This document shows, one piece after another, positions 1 to 7,139 of a DNA stretch of 33,239 bases. The stretch is from Flavobacterium sp. SCGC AAA160-P02 (GTDB taxonomy: Bacteria; Bacteroidota; Bacteroidia; Flavobacteriales; Flavobacteriaceae), in NCBI GenBank assembly GCA_000383355.1, contig KB911104.1:1-33239 (forward strand). Direction: 5' to 3'. Both the position numbers and the translations under genes were made by a program. The notes below the pieces were generated by a model. It had not been told where the DNA came from and did not search any database. It worked only from the letters and a program-made list of their open reading frames with translations. Numbering within the stretch: the stretch's first letter is position 1; the number at the start of each line of letters is the position of its first letter.

Positions 1-95
1 GTATAAGATGAGCTTCCAAATAAATTAGCAACGGCATCAAACCCATAGTAGAAAAAGAAGGCAATAAAAATACCTAGTAAGAAAGCAACAATTTG
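1..95. repeat. Left arm of a 95-bp perfect inverted repeat (gldF internal sequence)
   Basis: Bases 1-95 are the exact reverse complement of 3605-3699. The match ends at base 95: the next base would pair with 3604 but does not. The arms lie inside gldF coding sequence and are separated by about 3.5 kb. It does not look like a mobile-element end. It is the shared stretch of two differently joined copies of the gldF locus (see the junction at 3604/3605). Confidence 0.97.
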
Positions 96-584
96 ATTTT
101 TAGAGATAGAGGAGGTGAAAACACCTATTGAAGCATATGAACTGGCTAGTAAAAGCAAACCAACATAAGAACCGATGGTACTTCCATAATCTATATTCCC
201 AATTGGATTGCCTAATTGGTGTATAGAATACACATACACAAAGGTTGGAATGACAGCAATAATAATTAATAATAAAACCGCAAAAAACTTACCTAAAATA
301 ATCTGAAAATTAGAGATGGGTCTTGTTTTTAAAATTTCGATGGTTCCTGTTTGAAATTCATCTGCAAATGTTTTCATAGTAATGGCAGGAACTAGAAATA
401 ATAACAACCATGGCGCCAAATAGAAAAAACTAGTAAGGTCTGCAAAGCCAGCATTTAAAATATTAAAATCATCATTAAAAACCCATAAAAACAATCCATT
501 TATTAATAAGAAAATTCCAATAACCAAATAGGCAATTGGCGAGGCAAAAAATGAATTAAATTCCTTTTTTAAAATGGCAAGCAT
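1..584 (-). CDS. gldF: GldF N-terminal part, gliding-motility ABC transporter permease (cut by window edge and rearrangement)
   Basis: Reading the minus strand from ATG at 584 gives MLAILKKEFNSFFASPIAYL followed by several hydrophobic segments, and the frame is open to base 1. GldF is the membrane permease of the GldA-GldF-GldG ABC transporter needed for gliding in Flavobacterium. The familiar N-terminal pattern (KEFNSFFASPIAYLV, FADLTSFF, a PAITMKTFADE loop, GTIEILKTRPIS) is all present. The gene follows the GNAT gene by 11 bases, so it is the fourth gene of the SAM hydrolase-ABM-GNAT-gldF run. The reading stops at position 1 in the middle of ...NLFGSSSY. The missing C-terminal part is found at 3700-3835: 584 + 136 = 720 nt, exactly 240 codons, giving a 239-residue protein of normal GldF size. 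The last 95 bases here are duplicated in inverse orientation at 3605-3699. Confidence 0.9.
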   Translation of the reverse strand, partial: MLAILKKEFNSFFASPIAYLVIGIFLLINGLFLWVFNDDFNILNAGFADLTSFFYLAPWLLLFLVPAITMKTFADEFQTGTIEILKTRPISNFQIILGKFFAVLLLIIIAVIPTFVYVYSIHQLGNPIGNIDYGSTIGSYVGLLLLASSYASIGVFTSSISKNQIVAFLLGIFIAFFFYYGFDAVANLFGSSSY

Positions 585-595
585 TGTTTTGCTGT

Positions 596-1126
596 TTATT
601 TTTTTAATTTAAATATTCTATTATTTTCAAAACCATCTTCTCTTCGTTCAACTTGAAAAACAAATTGATGTTTTTTTAGCAAGGCTTTTGAAGCTTCATT
701 GTCTTTGTGAGTAAACGCTTCAATAGTTTTTAAATTCATTGAATACAATCCAAAATTAAGAACGGCTTTGCATGACTCATTCATATATCCTTTCTTATGA
801 TTATCTGGATCTAATTCATAACCAATTTCTGCATAAGAAAAGTTGTTATTAAAGTTTTGATATCCAATGGTGCCAATTATTTGGTTGTGTTTCTTTGAGA
901 CAATTACCCAAAAGATATTTTTTTTATCTTTAAATCGTTTGTTTAACTCAGCTATAAATTTAGTGGTTTCTGAAATACTTTGAGGCATTTTTCTAGAAAT
1001 CAACTCATTAATTTTCTTATTTGACCTTAAAAGATAGATAGCTTTAGAGTCTCTAGGAGTAGGTTGTCTAAGTATTAGTCTTTCTGTACTTAATTCAGGA
1101 AATAGATTGAAATTAAATTTTTCCAT
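596..1126 (-). CDS. GNAT N-acetyltransferase, RimJ/RimL type
   Basis: This 176-residue protein resembles the RimJ/RimL branch of GNAT acetyltransferases, which move an acetyl group from acetyl-CoA to a protein N-terminus or small amine. The family start (LSTERLILRQPTPRDSKAIY) is at residues 13-32, the central GTIGYQNF/AEIGYELDP strands at about 85-107, the acetyl-CoA loop (HKKGYMNE) at about 110-117, and the NEASKALLKKHQF helix near the end. The loop departs slightly from the ideal R/QxxGxG/A pattern. The start codon overlaps the stop of the upstream ABM gene (TGATG), and gldF follows 11 bases downstream, so the genes are almost certainly co-transcribed. The substrate cannot be read from the sequence. 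The link to gliding may be positional only. Confidence 0.85.
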   Translation of the reverse strand: MEKFNFNLFPELSTERLILRQPTPRDSKAIYLLRSNKKINELISRKMPQSISETTKFIAELNKRFKDKKNIFWVIVSKKHNQIIGTIGYQNFNNNFSYAEIGYELDPDNHKKGYMNESCKAVLNFGLYSMNLKTIEAFTHKDNEASKALLKKHQFVFQVERREDGFENNRIFKLKK

Positions 1127-1422
1127 CAGCTTAACCGTGAAATTTTGTCAACACTCCAAGCTTCTGGTTTTAAATTGAACAGTATTTTTGTGTTAGACCA
1201 TACCTCTTTAAATAATTGAGAATCTCTGTAATTATTTAAATCTTTTTCAGAATCCCAATAGCTGTATGTGAAAAACACACATGAATTATGTTGCTCTCTA
1301 TACAATTCTAGCAAATTACAGCCTTTACTTTTCCTTATAAGTTCTTTTTTTTTCTCAAAATTAGCAAGAAAAGTTTCTATATGTTCTGGATGAAAACTCA
1401 TCTTTACAATTCTAACTAACAT
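1126..1422 (-). CDS. Antibiotic biosynthesis monooxygenase (ABM) domain protein
   Basis: This 98-residue single-domain protein has the pattern of the ABM/dimeric ferredoxin-like fold: MLVRIVKMSF start, helix EHIETFLANFEKKKELIRK, CNLLELYREQHNSCVFFTYSYWDSEKDLNNYRDSQLFKEVW. Family members include quinol monooxygenases and heme-degrading enzymes but also many proteins of unknown role, so only the fold is called. It lies 6 bases after the SAM hydrolase gene and overlaps the GNAT start, in one tight operon ending in gldF and gldG. Confidence 0.85.
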   Translation of the reverse strand: MLVRIVKMSFHPEHIETFLANFEKKKELIRKSKGCNLLELYREQHNSCVFFTYSYWDSEKDLNNYRDSQLFKEVWSNTKILFNLKPEAWSVDKISRLS

Positions 1423-1428
1423 GTATTT

Positions 1429-2256
1429 TTAAATAAATTCTATGGTTATGGTATCTCTATAATCTAATCCAAGCAATGTTGAAGCCCCACCAACAGTTTT
1501 TAAATTACTTCTATAAATTGCAATTTCTAAATAACCAGCAGAATTAAATAAAGCCAATCTATTTCCGTCAAACTGGCGTGCATCTGAGGTGTTTTCACCA
1601 AGTATTTCGTTGTATTTGTTCACTATTTTTGTGAAGGTATATCTAGCTGCAGAAATTTTAAAATCTCTTCCTTTTCCAATATCTGTAAAAAGCTTTTTAT
1701 TTATGTTACTAATAATATTGCCATAATTATCAATATAAATAACACCTCCTGTAATCATTTTTTGATCTTGGCTTACCTTTGGTTGAATTTCTGTCATCTC
1801 CTTATAGGTAGATGTTTCTTTTCCAATTACTGTTAGATTACCCCCTCTAGAGATAAAACAAGCTACTTGCACAAAAACATCTAACACAGGGAAACTACTT
1901 TCTATTCTATCGTGAATATTAATTTCAACAACCTTTGTTGGCTTAATGTCTTTGGTAATCATACAAATTAATCCATTGTCTGGACACACAAAATAATGAT
2001 TGTCTAACTCAAGAGCAATGTGCTTGTTTGTTTCGCTCAATTCAGAGTCTACACCAATAATATGGATGGTCCCTTCGGGAAAACTTTTATAAGAGTTTTT
2101 TAATATATAGGCAGTTTCTGTAATGTTAAATGGAGAAATATGATGCGTAATGTCTACAATTTTAGCATCAGGTAATTCTGAGTATATGGCTCCTTTTACG
2201 GCACCAACAAAGTGGTCTTTCGTTCCAAAATCAGTAGTTAATGTTATAATAGACAT
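1429..2256 (-). CDS. SAM hydroxide adenosyltransferase (SAM hydrolase, DUF62 family)
   Basis: The 275-residue protein belongs to the DUF62/SAM hydroxide adenosyltransferase family, which splits S-adenosylmethionine with water into adenosine and methionine. The N-terminal ITLTTDFGTKDHFVGAVKG signature carries the conserved aspartate of the active site. It is followed by IVDITHHI, the GTIHIIGVDSE strand, FVCPDNGLI (about 85-95) and the C-terminal barrel part with YIDNYGNIISNI. Length is normal. It is the first gene of the operon leading to gldF and is divergent from phoH across a 127-base gap. A -7 promoter element on the minus strand lies at 2307-2314. Its role near gliding genes is unknown; the arrangement recurs in flavobacteria. 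Confidence 0.93.
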   Translation of the reverse strand: MSIITLTTDFGTKDHFVGAVKGAIYSELPDAKIVDITHHISPFNITETAYILKNSYKSFPEGTIHIIGVDSELSETNKHIALELDNHYFVCPDNGLICMITKDIKPTKVVEINIHDRIESSFPVLDVFVQVACFISRGGNLTVIGKETSTYKEMTEIQPKVSQDQKMITGGVIYIDNYGNIISNINKKLFTDIGKGRDFKISAARYTFTKIVNKYNEILGENTSDARQFDGNRLALFNSAGYLEIAIYRSNLKTVGGASTLLGLDYRDTITIEFI

Positions 2257-2306
2257 TAAAATTTGGCTGTTAATTAAATGTGTAAAAGTTGCTCAAAAAA
2301 TTCATA

Positions 2307-2314
2307 CAAAGCTA
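2307..2314 (-). promoter_or_regulatory. Putative -7 promoter element for the SAM hydrolase-ABM-GNAT-gldF operon
   Basis: CAAAGCTA reads TAGCTTTG on the minus strand, matching the Bacteroidota -7 consensus TAnnTTTG. It would give a 5' leader of about 45 bases before the ATG at 2256. No clear TTG -33 element is visible at the usual distance, so this is a one-element prediction. Confidence 0.45.
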
Positions 2315-2383
2315 AACATTTCTGAAAATTTATTCACTATTTTTAAGTTGTATTATTTAATAACTCTAATAAACCACAAACAT

Positions 2384-3335
2384 TTGAACGAACGCATCAT
2401 TGAGCTTACTGAAATTAACCCAAATGATTTCTTTGGCGCACACAATAGTACTGTAGAACAATTAAAAAGATACTTTCCAAAAATTAAAATTGTTGCTCGC
2501 GGGTCTAAACTAAAAATTTATGGAGAGTCTGAACTGTTAGATGAGTTTGAAAAGCGACTAGAGATGCTGATAAAATATTTTAATCGATATAATAAGTTAG
2601 ACGAAAATAGTATTGAACGAATTTTAACATCAACAGGGAAAGAAGCAAAGTCTTCAAGTCTAAAGGCTAAAGATGTTTTAGTACATGGTGTAAACGGAAG
2701 ACTTATTAAGCCACAAACAGAAAATCAGCGTAAAATGGTTTCTATGATGCAAAAAAACGACATGCTTTTTGCGGTTGGTCCAGCAGGTACAGGAAAAACA
2801 TATACTGCAGTTGCGTTAGCTGTAAAAGCCTTAAAGGAAAAAGAAGTTAAAAAAAATTGTTTTAACTAGGCCAGCAGTAGAATCTGGTGAGAATTTAGGT
2901 TTTTTACCTGGTGATTTAAAGGAAAAATTAGATCCTTATATGCAACCATTGTATGATGCCTTAAGAGATATGATACCGCATGAGAAATTAGAATCTCACT
3001 TAGAAAAGGGAGTCATACAAATTGCACCTTTGGCTTTTATGCGAGGAAGAACATTAGATAATGCTTTTGTTATTTTAGATGAAGCTCAAAATACTACGCA
3101 CAACCAAATGAAAATGTTCTTAACCAGAATGGGTAAAAATGCAAAGTTTGTTATTAATGGAGACCCTGGTCAAATAGATTTACCTCGCAAACAAATATCT
3201 GGCTTAAAAGAAGCTTTATTAGCCTTAAAAGATATAGATGGAATTGCACAGATTTACCTAGATGATAAAGATGTTATCCGGCACAAATTAGTAAAAAGTA
3301 TTATTACTGCTTATAAAGGCATTGAAACTGATTAA
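2384..3335 (+). CDS. phoH: PhoH-like ATPase, reading frame broken by a +1 shift in an A8 run
   Basis: This is a PhoH-family P-loop NTPase, a cytoplasmic protein linked to RNA metabolism and phosphate stress. The first part (2384-2869) starts at a TTG giving (M)[16 protein letters not shown], the usual flavobacterial start, and has a KH-like N-terminal part and the Walker A motif GPAGTGKT at about residues 132-139. After KEVKK the frame runs into a stop at 2867-2869. The rest continues one frame over: [20 protein letters not shown], then the Walker B-like FVILDEAQN and a normal end at 3335. The break sits in eight As (2849-2856); seven As would give an uninterrupted protein of 316 residues. 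An ATG further upstream at 2150 lies inside the divergent SAM hydrolase gene and is not credible. Either a sequencing/assembly indel, a true mutation or transcriptional slippage could explain it; an indel is the simplest. Confidence 0.9.
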
Positions 3336-3352
3336 TTCTAATTGTCTTTAAT

Positions 3353-3360
3353 TACTTTTG
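3353..3360 (+). promoter_or_regulatory. Putative -7 promoter element of purC
   Basis: TACTTTTG matches TAnnTTTG and lies 18 bases before the purC ATG at 3379, between the phoH stop and purC. No TTG is found 17-23 bases upstream, so only the -7 half is supported. Confidence 0.5.
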
Positions 3361-3378
3361 CAACTTTCAATTATTAAT

Positions 3379-3610
3379 ATGATGAATACCATAAACGAAA
3401 CCAATTTTCAATTTCCCAATCAAAAATCTGTTTACAAAGGCAAAGTAAGAGAGGTTTATAATATTAATAATGAGTTGTTGGTTATGATTGCTTCTGATAG
3501 ATTGTCTGCTTTTGATGTTATTTTGCCAAGACAAATACCGTTTAAGGGGCAAATTTTGAATCAGATAGCAACTAAAATGATGAAAGAGACTGAAGATTTG
3601 GTCCCAAATT
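3379..3610 (+). CDS. purC: PurC (SAICAR synthetase), N-terminal fragment cut at a rearrangement junction
   Basis: The first 75 or so residues match phosphoribosylaminoimidazole-succinocarboxamide synthase, which joins aspartate to CAIR in purine synthesis: YKGKVREVYNI (nucleotide-binding start), ASDRLSAFDVILPRQIPFKG and ILNQIATKMMKETEDLVPN. A family member should continue VPNW... for more than 200 further residues. Here it changes abruptly at 3605 into gldF sequence in another frame, and the chimeric frame ends at 3663 after about 18 unrelated residues. The rest of purC is not in the window. The in-frame methionine at 3382 is an alternative start. The truncation follows from the structural junction rather than from a local mutation. 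Confidence 0.92.
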
Positions 3611-3699
3611 GTTGCTTTCTTACTAGGTATTTTTATTGCCTTCTTTTTCTACTATGGGTTTGATGCCGTTGCTAATTTATTTGGAAGCTCATCTTATAC
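3605..3699. repeat. Right arm of the 95-bp perfect inverted repeat
   Basis: These bases are the exact reverse complement of 1-95. The left limit is the purC/gldF breakpoint: 3605-3610 (caaatt) fits both the expected purC continuation and gldF, so it is a 6-base microhomology at the join. Confidence 0.97.
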
Positions 3700-3835
3700 T
3701 GTAAAATTGTTTGGAATGAACGAACATTTTAAGAGTATTAGCAGAGGTGTACTAGATACCAGAGATGTATTATACTTCTTCAGTATTATTGTTTTCTTTT
3801 TATTCATCACCAAACAAAAATTGACGAATGAGTAA
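3605..3835 (+). CDS. gldF: GldF C-terminal part, gliding-motility ABC transporter permease
   Basis: From 3605 a plus-strand frame reads QIVAFLLGIFIAFFFYYGFD, then FGSSSYTVKLFGM, and ends ...FITKQKLTNE with TAA at 3833-3835. It has two hydrophobic segments and no start codon of its own. It is the C-terminal half of the GldF whose N-terminal half is encoded on the other strand at 1-584, with 95 bases present in both. The gldG ATG at 3828 overlaps its end by 8 bases, the normal gldF-gldG arrangement. The right-hand side of the junction is therefore in native context. Confidence 0.92.
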   Translation, partial: QIVAFLLGIFIAFFFYYGFDAVANLFGSSSYTVKLFGMNEHFKSISRGVLDTRDVLYFFSIIVFFLFITKQKLTNE

Positions 3836-5468
3836 AAAGTTAAAACATAGTATATATCTATTTATTACATTAATAGTACTAAATATTGTGAGTCAAGGTT
3901 TTTATAACAGAATTGATTTAACAACAGACAATCGATATACATTGGCTAAAGTAACTAAAGATATCATAGCTAATATAGACAAACAACTTATTGTAAAAGT
4001 CTATTTAGAAGGCGATTTCCCCTCAGAATTTAAACGCTTACAAATAGAAACTAGGCAGTTTTTAGAAGAATTAAATGCTAAAAACTCTTTTATTAAAATT
4101 CAGTTTATACGCCCAAACAATCAGAGAGAGCGATTGATTAAAGTAGGAATGATTCCTAGTCAGTTAACGGTAAAGGAAGATGGCAAATTATCTAATGCTA
4201 TTATTTTTCCTTGGGCAGAAATTGTGTACAAGAAGAAAACCAATATTGTTTCTTTGCTTCCAAACGGAACGGCACAATCTCAAGAAGATCAGCTAGAAAC
4301 TGCTGTAGAAAATTTAGAGTTTTCTTTTAGCAATGCCATCTATAAACTTCAAGAAGAAAAACAAAAAAAAGTAGCTGTTCTCTCTGGAAATGAAGAATTA
4401 TTAGACATACAGTTGTATTCTTTTTTAAGTGAAGTGACTAAAAAACATAGATTGGCAAAATTTACCTTAGATTCTGTAGCTAGTAATTCTGTAAAAAGCC
4501 TAAAAGACCTTCAACAATTTGATCTTGCCATTATTGCAAAACCAACAGAATCTTTTACAGAAAAAGAAAAGTTAGTGCTAGATCAATATATCATGAACGG
4601 TGGAAAAACATTGTGGATGCTAGAAAATGTTCAAGCAGACACAGATAGTTTATTTAAAGATGGTAAAATGTTAGCCTATCCGAGAGACCTTAATTTGACC
4701 GATTTTTTCTTCTCTTACGGTTTGAGGGTTAATGTAACATTAATTCAAGATTTATATGCAGCAAAGATTCCTCTAGCTACTGGAAATATTGGAAATAAAC
4801 CACAGTTTCAAAATTTAAACTGGTTTTATCATCCATTGGTTTCTGGAAATCAAACTCATGCTATATCAAAAAATATAGCTCCTGTTAGATTGCGATTTGC
4901 AAATCAAATAGACACCCTACAAAACAGTTTACAAAAGACTGTTTTATTGATGAGTTCTATGTTAACTAGAAAAACAGGAACTCCAGCTATTATAGCATTA
5001 GAGAGTATTGCTGAAGAACCTAAAGAAGAAGATTATTCATCTGGTTTTCAAATATTTAGTCTACTCATAGAGGGTGATTTTACTTCCATGTATGCAAACA
5101 GAATAAAACCATTTAACATAAAGAAATTCAGCAAAAAAAGCAGCCATAATAAAATGATCGTTATTTCTGATGGAGATATTGGAAGAAATCAATTACAAAA
5201 AGGAAAACCTTTTGATTTGGCCCAAGATAAATGGACTGGAGAACAATTTGGGAACAAAGAATTTTTATTAAATGCAGTAGATTATTTATTAGACGATAAT
5301 GGCTTAATTGAATTAAGAAATAAAAATGTGCAAATTAATTTATTAGATAAAGAGAGGGCTTACCAAGAAAGAATTTTCTGGCAGTTTGTAAACATAGTCT
5401 TACCTCTTCTGGTGTTATTAACTTTTGGTTTTGTATTTCAGTATGTAAGAAAAAGAACCTATTCTTAG
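3828..5468 (+). CDS. gldG: GldG, gliding-motility ABC transporter substrate-binding-like subunit
   Basis: The 546-residue protein is GldG, partner of GldF in the GldAFG transporter required for gliding in Flavobacterium. One membrane segment lies at about residues 8-25 and another near the C-terminus at about 520-540 (IFWQFVNIVLPLLVLLTFGF), leaving a large periplasmic part. Typical stretches are NRIDLTTDNRYTLAK, VYLEGDFPSEFKRLQIETRQ, VAVLSGN and GNKEFLLNAVDYLLDDNGL. Size is normal for the family. It overlaps gldF by 8 bases. No convincing strong terminator follows; a weak 5-bp hairpin lies at 5561-5578. Confidence 0.93.
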   Translation: MSKKLKHSIYLFITLIVLNIVSQGFYNRIDLTTDNRYTLAKVTKDIIANIDKQLIVKVYLEGDFPSEFKRLQIETRQFLEELNAKNSFIKIQFIRPNNQRERLIKVGMIPSQLTVKEDGKLSNAIIFPWAEIVYKKKTNIVSLLPNGTAQSQEDQLETAVENLEFSFSNAIYKLQEEKQKKVAVLSGNEELLDIQLYSFLSEVTKKHRLAKFTLDSVASNSVKSLKDLQQFDLAIIAKPTESFTEKEKLVLDQYIMNGGKTLWMLENVQADTDSLFKDGKMLAYPRDLNLTDFFFSYGLRVNVTLIQDLYAAKIPLATGNIGNKPQFQNLNWFYHPLVSGNQTHAISKNIAPVRLRFANQIDTLQNSLQKTVLLMSSMLTRKTGTPAIIALESIAEEPKEEDYSSGFQIFSLLIEGDFTSMYANRIKPFNIKKFSKKSSHNKMIVISDGDIGRNQLQKGKPFDLAQDKWTGEQFGNKEFLLNAVDYLLDDNGLIELRNKNVQINLLDKERAYQERIFWQFVNIVLPLLVLLTFGFVFQYVRKRTYS

Positions 5469-5616
5469 GTAGTATTATTAATATCATTTCGAGAGCCTCA
5501 ATGATAATTCTAAAGACTTACAAAGCTTTCAAAAGACTTCATGACTAAGTATATCTGTAACTCAGATGACATGCTGAGCTAATAGAGTTATACTCTAAAT
5601 TAAAATTCTATAAAGT
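5469..5616. other. Convergent intergenic spacer with a weak hairpin
   Basis: This 148-base spacer separates the ends of gldG and the epimerase-like gene. It holds a small perfect stem (CTCAG at 5561-5565 with CTGAG at 5574-5578) without a T-run, and a stretch (atcatttcgagagcctcaatg) that resembles worn intergenic repeats common in flavobacteria. No gene or strong terminator was seen. Confidence 0.4.
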
Positions 5617-6378
5617 CTAAATTTCTAACAAATTATCATGAATAATCTGGTAACCCAAGACTTCTTGCAGCTTTTTAGAACTTATTATTTTATATCTCAA
5701 TTGTGGGTTTTCTTCAAATATTGGAGAATCAAAATTTAAGCTTTTTCTAGCATTTGTATAAAACTCTTTTCTAGTTGGATGATCGTTAGAGCAAGCATTA
5801 AAAGTTGTATTCCAGCAATTTTGATCAATGATTTCATGAATAATTTCAATACAATCTTCTTGATGTATCATATTCACAAACCCGTTAGGTTGTGGTATTG
5901 TTTTCCCATTTTTAAACCAACTTCCTGGATGTCTTCCAGGCCCAAATAAGCCAGCAAAACGAATAATAGTTGTTTCAAAATAAGTATTTTCTCTGAAGAG
6001 ACTTTCTATCTCTGACAAAGGAGTATTCATTGTTTTTGTTTCTTCAGAAACTACTGAATTTGAAACTGAATATACAGAAGTAGAACTAATGAAAATAACT
6101 TTTTGAATCGGTGAGATTTCAATTTGTTCAATTAATCTTTCATACGCATCAATATCTTTTGAGGTTATGGCTATTAAAAGAATATCTGAAGATAAAAATA
6201 AATCAAATTCTTCAAATTCTGTAATATCAATTAAATAGGCTTCAATTTCTAAAGCTTCTAATTCTTGAATTTTAATTTCTGATGTTGTAGATCCTTTAAC
6301 AGTAAAACCTTCCCTTAGTAAAGAAACTGCCATTGGTTTTCCTAACCAACCACAACCAAGTATGCTAACACTCTTCAT
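5617..6378 (-). CDS. NAD(P)-binding epimerase/reductase-like protein (YeeZ-like extended SDR)
   Basis: The protein begins with a dinucleotide-binding motif, SILGCGWLGKPMA, as in YeeZ-like atypical short-chain dehydrogenases and sugar-nucleotide epimerase relatives. It continues with VIFISSTSVYS (Ser/Tyr region), IIRFAGLFGPGRHPGSWF and FVNMIHQEDC, all typical of NAD(P)-dependent epimerases. The usual YxxxK pair is not clear, so catalysis is uncertain. The start MKSVSILGCGWLG at 6378 leaves only five residues before the Rossmann strand; an upstream ATG at 6393 is possible. Either start overlaps the end of the aquaporin gene, so the two are translationally coupled in one operon. Confidence 0.8.
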   Translation of the reverse strand: MKSVSILGCGWLGKPMAVSLLREGFTVKGSTTSEIKIQELEALEIEAYLIDITEFEEFDLFLSSDILLIAITSKDIDAYERLIEQIEISPIQKVIFISSTSVYSVSNSVVSEETKTMNTPLSEIESLFRENTYFETTIIRFAGLFGPGRHPGSWFKNGKTIPQPNGFVNMIHQEDCIEIIHEIIDQNCWNTTFNACSNDHPTRKEFYTNARKSLNFDSPIFEENPQLRYKIISSKKLQEVLGYQIIHDNLLEI

Positions 6379-7027
6379 CACAACAATTTTCATGCTTTAC
6401 AAACTTGCAACTAACTACCGCAAGTAATGCTCCTATAATAGGTGCTAGTATGTATAGCCATATTCCTTCAATATTTCCAGAAACAATATTTGGTGCTAAA
6501 GAACGTGCAGGATTCATAGAAGCATTGGTAATAGGTCCGGCAAAAAGAGCTTCTAGTAAAACAACCCCTCCAATTGCAATTCCAGCCATCATACCTGTCT
6601 CTTTACTTCCTGTAGAAACATTAATAATAACAACCATTAAGAAAAATGTAAGAATCAATTCTAATACAAAGGCTCTCCAAACATCAACAGAAGGAATAGT
6701 AGCACCTAATAATTCACTTTTAGGAAATAACCACATTAAAAGTAAACTTGCAGCAAAAGCACCTGCTATTTGAAAAAAAATATACTTTGGTACTTCTTTC
6801 CAAGAAAACTTCTTTGCATAGGCAAATGCAATAGATACTGCAGGATTAAAATGTGCTCCTGAAATTTCTCCAAAAGCGTAAATCATAGCCATTACTATTA
6901 ATCCCCAAGTAATTCCAATTCCAACATGAGTAACATCCCCACCAGTTACTTCATTAATTGTCATGGCTCCTGTTCCGCAAAAAACCATGGCAAAGGTTCC
7001 AATAAATTCTGCAATATAATTTTTCAT
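6365..7027 (-). CDS. Aquaporin/MIP channel with a NIP-like pore and cysteine-rich tail
   Basis: The 220-residue protein is a complete six-helix major intrinsic protein channel with both pore motifs, HFNPAV (NPA at 61-63) and MNPARS (172-174). Alignment by eye to E. coli AqpZ (F43, H174, T183, R189) places W41, A160, A169 and R175 at the selectivity filter. That is the wider W-x-A-R type of NIP-like channels (nodulin-26 group and bacterial relatives), which can pass glycerol or metalloid acids, and not the narrow water filter. The motif GPITNASMNPARS is also NIP-like. The C-terminus ends ENCCDEEC, an unusual cysteine/acid tail. No arsenic genes are next to it, so a metalloid role is only a hypothesis. 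A -7 promoter element lies at 7066-7073. Confidence 0.92.
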   Translation of the reverse strand: MKNYIAEFIGTFAMVFCGTGAMTINEVTGGDVTHVGIGITWGLIVMAMIYAFGEISGAHFNPAVSIAFAYAKKFSWKEVPKYIFFQIAGAFAASLLLMWLFPKSELLGATIPSVDVWRAFVLELILTFFLMVVIINVSTGSKETGMMAGIAIGGVVLLEALFAGPITNASMNPARSLAPNIVSGNIEGIWLYILAPIIGALLAVVSCKFVKHENCCDEEC

Positions 7028-7050
7028 TTACACGCTGTTTATTCTCTTAA

Positions 7051-7079
7051 TTGATAACTTTTATGCAAAGATACATTTG
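7051..7079 (+). promoter_or_regulatory. Putative promoter (-33 TTG and -7 TACATTTG) for the acylase gene
   Basis: TTG at 7051-7053 and TACATTTG at 7072-7079 are separated by 18 bases, within the spacing known for Flavobacterium promoters (TTG, 17-23 bases, TAnnTTTG). Transcription would start roughly 50 bases before the ATG at 7140. Confidence 0.55.
7066..7073 (-). promoter_or_regulatory. Putative -7 element for the aquaporin-epimerase operon
   Basis: CAAAGATA reads TATCTTTG on the minus strand (TAnnTTTG). The aquaporin ATG lies about 39 bases downstream. The element shares two bases with the plus-strand promoter at 7072-7079, forming a back-to-back divergent promoter. No clear -33 partner is seen. 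Confidence 0.5.
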
Positions 7080-7139
7080 TTTAGGTTAGCTTTTCATTAT
7101 GTTTTACCTTGCTAATTCATTTTTTTTAAGCTTTATATC

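Noticed and set aside
2150..2383. Upstream extension of phoH starting at an ATG inside the SAM hydrolase gene
   Set aside because: It overlaps the divergent gene's start region and intergenic promoter, and the residues do not resemble PhoH; the TTG at 2384 gives the normal family start.
3358..3663. Open frame that joins purC to a hydrophobic tail, possible fusion protein
   Set aside because: The tail is gldF read out of frame; the frame change coincides with the 95-bp inverted repeat and the caaatt microhomology, so it is a junction product and not a gene fusion.
1..3699. Inverted repeats as ends of a transposon carrying phoH and its neighbours
   Set aside because: The arms are internal gldF coding sequence, no transposase or target duplication is present, and the enclosed genes are core chromosomal genes.
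6405..6773. 122-codon plus-strand frame inside the aquaporin gene
   Set aside because: The aquaporin on the other strand has both NPA motifs and normal length; this frame is its shadow.
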